Part shown: piece after piece, positions 61,472 through 64,000 of the stretch
Layout of the letters: every line of letters begins with the position of its first letter
Numbering within the stretch: the first letter of the stretch is position 1
Source of the DNA: Streptomyces decoyicus
Lineage (GTDB): Bacteria; Actinomycetota; Actinomycetes; Streptomycetales; Streptomycetaceae
NCBI RefSeq assembly: GCF_019880305.1
Contig: NZ_CP082301.1
Span: 7,750,001 to 7,814,000 of the forward strand
Length of the DNA: 64,000 nt
Direction: 5' to 3'
The notes under the pieces: generated by a model
Seen by the model: the letters and a program-made list of their open reading frames with translations, nothing else
The model's database searches: none
Told to the model about the DNA's origin: nothing
Position numbers and translations under genes: made by a program

Positions 61472-61591
61472 TCAAAGACGGCTGACGACCAGGAGGAAGA
61501 CGGTCGCGGCTGATGCGGCGAGCACGGCCACAGCCACCGCATCGGCGACATCGGCGTTGCGGAACCGGCGGCGTACGAAGCGGATCCGCAT
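61472..61591 (-). CDS. Small membrane protein, 39 residues
   Basis: ATG 61591 with GGAAGAA upstream. The product MRIRFVRRRFRNADVADAVA continues into one hydrophobic helix (VAVLAASAATVFLLVV) and stops at 61472. The N-terminus is strongly basic, so it should insert with the N-terminus inside. It precedes the DUF4232 gene by 49 bases on the same strand. Function unknown. Confidence 0.5.
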   Translation of the reverse strand: MRIRFVRRRFRNADVADAVAVAVLAASAATVFLLVVSRL

Positions 61592-61821
61592 GACTTCTTC
61601 CTTCGGCATGAGGTCGTGGTTGCTTGCTGACCTCAGCTTGCGGCGCCCTCCGTCCCGGCTGCCACGGCCGACGCGGAAAATGGGACACCGGAACGTTCGT
61701 AGCGCCTCTGACCTGCGGAAACCAATGTTCCCTGGGACGCCGTGACGGGACGCCGTGACGGAATGCCGTGAGCAATTCCCCACCGCCCCCATGGCCCAGG
61801 TCCTGCCGTTTGGATCAGGCC

Positions 61822-62571
61822 CTAGGTGGTCGCGGGATCCTGGGCCGACGCAACGACGGTGGCCAGGTCCGAGCCCGCACGGAGGAGCTCCATGGTGCGT
61901 GTGGCGATCTGGTCCGCACGGTGCCGCAGGATGCGTTGGGTCTCTTCCAGGCCGTCGAGCCGCTGCAGGGAGTCCATGGCCTCGCGCACTGCGGGAATGC
62001 CGTAGCCGGCGCCGCGGAGAGCCACGACGATGCGTGCCGCTCCGATGGCTGACAGGCCGTAGCGGCGGGCGCGCAGTGACGTCACCCGCTCGGGGGTGAC
62101 AAGTCCTTCCTGCTCCCAGAACCGCAGGGTCGAGGGTCGTACGTTGAGCGCTTCGGCGAGCTCCGTGATCGTCATCGCGTCCCTCTCCTGCTCGAACTCG
62201 CTGGTGTCCGCTTCGGCCTGGATCGCCCGCAAGGCCCGTTGAGCGCGCAGAACCTCCTCGCGTTCCCGGGCGAGCCGGACATGCACCGTGTTGACCGCCG
62301 ACGCGGCCTCCGCGGTCGTCGCCGTTCGCAGCTCCGCCAGCAACTGCCGGGCCGCGACCGGCCCCACCGCACCCGCGAGTCCTCGGTAGGCCCGAAGAGC
62401 GTGCACGTGAAGCGGTGTGTAGGAGCGGTAGCCGTTGCTCGATCGAGCGGCCGCGGGAATGACTCCCAGCCGCTCCAGGTCGCGCACCTGTTGTACCGAG
62501 TACCCCGACTCTCTGGCGACATCGACGGTTCGGAGCGGTACGCGTGGCGAACCGCTCACCAGCTCGCCCAT
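61822..62571 (-). CDS. Tandem-MerR regulator
   Basis: A 249-residue protein with two MerR-type helix-turn-helix domains (about 14-75 TVDVARESGYSVQQVRDLE; and 133-200 MTITELAEALNVRPSTLRFW) joined by a charged helix. A single protein holding both half-sites is unusual. No cysteine metal site is seen. ATG 62571; ATGs at 62586 and 62592 also lie in frame. Divergent from the DUF6194 gene with an inverted repeat in between. Confidence 0.85.
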   Translation of the reverse strand: MGELVSGSPRVPLRTVDVARESGYSVQQVRDLERLGVIPAAARSSNGYRSYTPLHVHALRAYRGLAGAVGPVAARQLLAELRTATTAEAASAVNTVHVRLAREREEVLRAQRALRAIQAEADTSEFEQERDAMTITELAEALNVRPSTLRFWEQEGLVTPERVTSLRARRYGLSAIGAARIVVALRGAGYGIPAVREAMDSLQRLDGLEETQRILRHRADQIATRTMELLRAGSDLATVVASAQDPATT

Positions 62572-62586
62572 CGGCCAACCCCACAT

Positions 62587-62607
62587 AAGCACTTGAAGGT
62601 GATGCTT
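62587..62607. promoter_or_regulatory. Inverted repeat between MerR and DUF6194 genes
   Basis: AAGCA-N11-TGCTT (62587-62607) lies in the 41-base gap between the two divergent starts and overlaps the ribosome-binding region of the DUF6194 gene. Its placement suggests control of both genes by the tandem-MerR protein. Confidence 0.5.
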
Positions 62608-62612
62608 GAACC

Positions 62613-63098
62613 ATGAGTATGGAACAGATCATTGCGACCGTGCGGGGCTTCGACGGCGCGCTCGTGGTCGTCCCGGAGCCGGGCGGCGACTTTCCCGAGC
62701 TCGCGTGGGGCGACGCCTTCTTCTACTTCGCCCCCGACGGTCAGCTTCCGCAGAACGTTCAGCCTTACGGAACGATCGTCGTCAAGAACTACCCCGACGA
62801 CACCGCTTGCGACCTCGACGCTCCGGGACGGTGGCGGGTGAACATCCACGTCGAGCGTGCGACGTTCCGGGAGTTCACGGCTGAGGAGCCACGCAGCCTC
62901 ACCCGACCTCGCGACTACACCGCCGCCGACACGGTGATGCCGCATCCGGTATACGGGGCACTCGGCTGGCTCGCTGTCGTCAATCCCGGCGAGAAGAACA
63001 CGGACACGGTGCTGCAGCTTCTGCGCGGTGCCCACGACGCGGCTCGTGCCAGGTTCGCGCGGCGACATGAACCGGGAGGGTCACCGGAGAGCGACTGA
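62613..63098 (+). CDS. DUF6194 protein
   Basis: A 161-residue protein, recognised as DUF6194 by its VVVPEPGGDFPELAWGDAFFY and YGTIVVKNYPDD segments. Function unknown. ATG 62613 with GAAGGTGA upstream. Likely controlled by the tandem-MerR regulator. Confidence 0.8.
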   Translation: MSMEQIIATVRGFDGALVVVPEPGGDFPELAWGDAFFYFAPDGQLPQNVQPYGTIVVKNYPDDTACDLDAPGRWRVNIHVERATFREFTAEEPRSLTRPRDYTAADTVMPHPVYGALGWLAVVNPGEKNTDTVLQLLRGAHDAARARFARRHEPGGSPESD

Positions 63099-63179
63099 CG
63101 CGGTCCCGGCCACGTGGGCAGACGGGCCGGGGCCGGCCGTTGGAGGGTGCGCGGCGGGCGGGTGCTCGACGGCGGGTGT

Positions 63180-64000
63180 TCAGCGGAGGGCTGCGAGGCC
63201 GGCCTTCGTGGCGTCCTTGATCAGGGCGTCATCGGAGGCCGCGTCCTTGGAGCCGCGGTCGGACAGGACGGCGACGACGACCGGAGCCCCGCTGGCCGGC
63301 CAGACGATCGCGATGTCATTGCGCGTGCCGTACCCGCCGTTGCCCGTCTTGTCACCGACCTTCCATCCGGAGGGGACTCCTGCCCTGATGTAGGGGCCCC
63401 CGGTCGTGTTCCCGCGGAGCCACCCCGTGAGCAGTTGCCGCCGGCCTTCGGGCAGCACGTCTCCGAGGACGAACCCGCGCAGATCGGTGCCGAGAGTGCG
63501 CGGAGTGCTGGTGTCCCGGGTGTCGCCGGGCTTCGCTTCATTGAGCGTCGGTTCGGTCCGGTTGACCCGAGTCGTCGCGTCTCCCATCGCGCGGAGCGCC
63601 TTTTGCAGCCCGGCAGGCCCACCGAGCTGGTCCAGGAGCAGGTTGGCGGCCGTGTTGTCGCTGTACTGCAGCGCGGCCTTGACGAGGTCGCGCAGCGTCA
63701 TTCCCTGGTCCACGTGCCGCTTGGTGATCGGTGCGTAGTCTTCGAGGTCCGAGGCGCTGTAGCGGATGACACGGTTGAGCTCGTCGTCCGTGCTGCGCTT
63801 GAGCACGACCCCGGCAGCGAGGGCCTTGAAGGTCGAGGCGTGCGCGAACCGCTCGCCCGCTCGGTACGTCACCGTGCGGCCCGTCCCGGTGTCCAGCATG
63901 TACACACCGAGGCGGGCATGGAATCGGCGCTCGACCTGCGCGAGGGCCTTGGCGGCGCGGTCCCGCGAGGGGGCCGAGTCGGTTGATGCCGAGGCGGTTG
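63180..64000 (-). CDS. Class A beta-lactamase, 3' part (5' end outside window)
   Basis: The gene runs off the right end, so the signal peptide is not visible. The visible part holds the active-site STFK, SDN loop YSDNTAANLL, ExxLN motif EPTLNE and KTG in VGDKTGNGGYG: all catalytic elements of a class A serine beta-lactamase are present. Probably exported and functional against penicillins. The C-terminal helix ends KAGLAALR. Confidence 0.93.
   Translation of the reverse strand, partial: TASASTDSAPSRDRAAKALAQVERRFHARLGVYMLDTGTGRTVTYRAGERFAHASTFKALAAGVVLKRSTDDELNRVIRYSASDLEDYAPITKRHVDQGMTLRDLVKAALQYSDNTAANLLLDQLGGPAGLQKALRAMGDATTRVNRTEPTLNEAKPGDTRDTSTPRTLGTDLRGFVLGDVLPEGRRQLLTGWLRGNTTGGPYIRAGVPSGWKVGDKTGNGGYGTRNDIAIVWPASGAPVVVAVLSDRGSKDAASDDALIKDATKAGLAALR

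Overview
The window looks like a piece of a Streptomyces (or very close actinomycete) chromosome. Base composition is very high in G+C. There is a complete conservon (cvnABCD plus a cytochrome P450 pair), a rare TTA leucine codon in one conservon gene, families typical of the genus (DUF4232 lipoprotein, ROK and UTRA-GntR regulators, an ECF41 sigma factor, DUF2267 proteins) and many GTG and TTG starts. About 65 genes can be supported. No rRNA, tRNA, CRISPR array or replication origin was seen.

Layout. 1-1051: end of an esterase gene and a small exported protein. 1486-7629: conservon operon, namely a histidine-kinase-like protein, roadblock protein, DUF742 protein, small GTPase, a CYP157-like P450 with ExxW in place of ExxR, a CYP154-like P450 and an enoyl-CoA hydratase. 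7706-12310: hexapeptide-repeat enzymes, an EamA transporter divergent from an XRE-cupin regulator, a YbaK deacylase, a muconolactone-isomerase-like protein and an NTF2-like protein. 12311-13201: an intact IS5-type element inserted at the TAA stop of the NTF2-like gene. 13271-15541: stress block with two DUF2267 proteins, Hsp18 and a divergent RheA-like repressor with operators between them. 15742-25149: household genes, an APC permease, a LuxR remnant and sbcDC. 25183-32203: Lrp regulator, rhodanese, a 43-bp minisatellite, an SDR, an ATP-grasp/GNAT fusion, a DUF885 protein and an ACT-GNAT protein. 32288-39063: PhoD with a PHO-box-like sequence, an alpha/beta hydrolase, SigJ, an Asp/Glu racemase family protein, a GntR regulator near a dre-like site and a ROK repressor. 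39149-42180: a two-component system beside a decayed ABC exporter. 42229-48344: a hypothetical protein, a three-gene phosphoesterase-MFS-propeller operon whose first gene is frameshifted by a 29-bp duplication, mug and purB. 48450-55842: SGNH hydrolase, TetR, a broken FAD monooxygenase, two CBS-pair membrane proteins, GNAT, a winged-helix regulator with double operators and peptide deformylase. 56095-58794: LuxR regulator and a decaying segment with remnants of an MBL hydrolase and an Lrp regulator. 59088-64000: membrane-anchored HTH protein, DUF4232 lipoprotein, small membrane protein, a tandem-MerR regulator with a DUF6194 gene, and the 3' part of a class A beta-lactamase.

Two themes stand out. 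Several regulators have visible palindromic operators at the expected place (RheA-like, XRE-cupin, TetR, winged-helix, MerR, dre-like). Gene decay is unusually frequent: ABC exporter, monooxygenase, phosphoesterase, MBL/Lrp pair and a LuxR remnant, each by a small and readable lesion. This fits an accessory region under weak selection. No single obviously new multi-gene system was found. The best candidates for follow-up are the bldA-type TTA codon in the conservon, the ATP-grasp/GNAT fusion, the phosphoesterase-MFS-propeller operon and the tandem MerR/DUF6194 pair.
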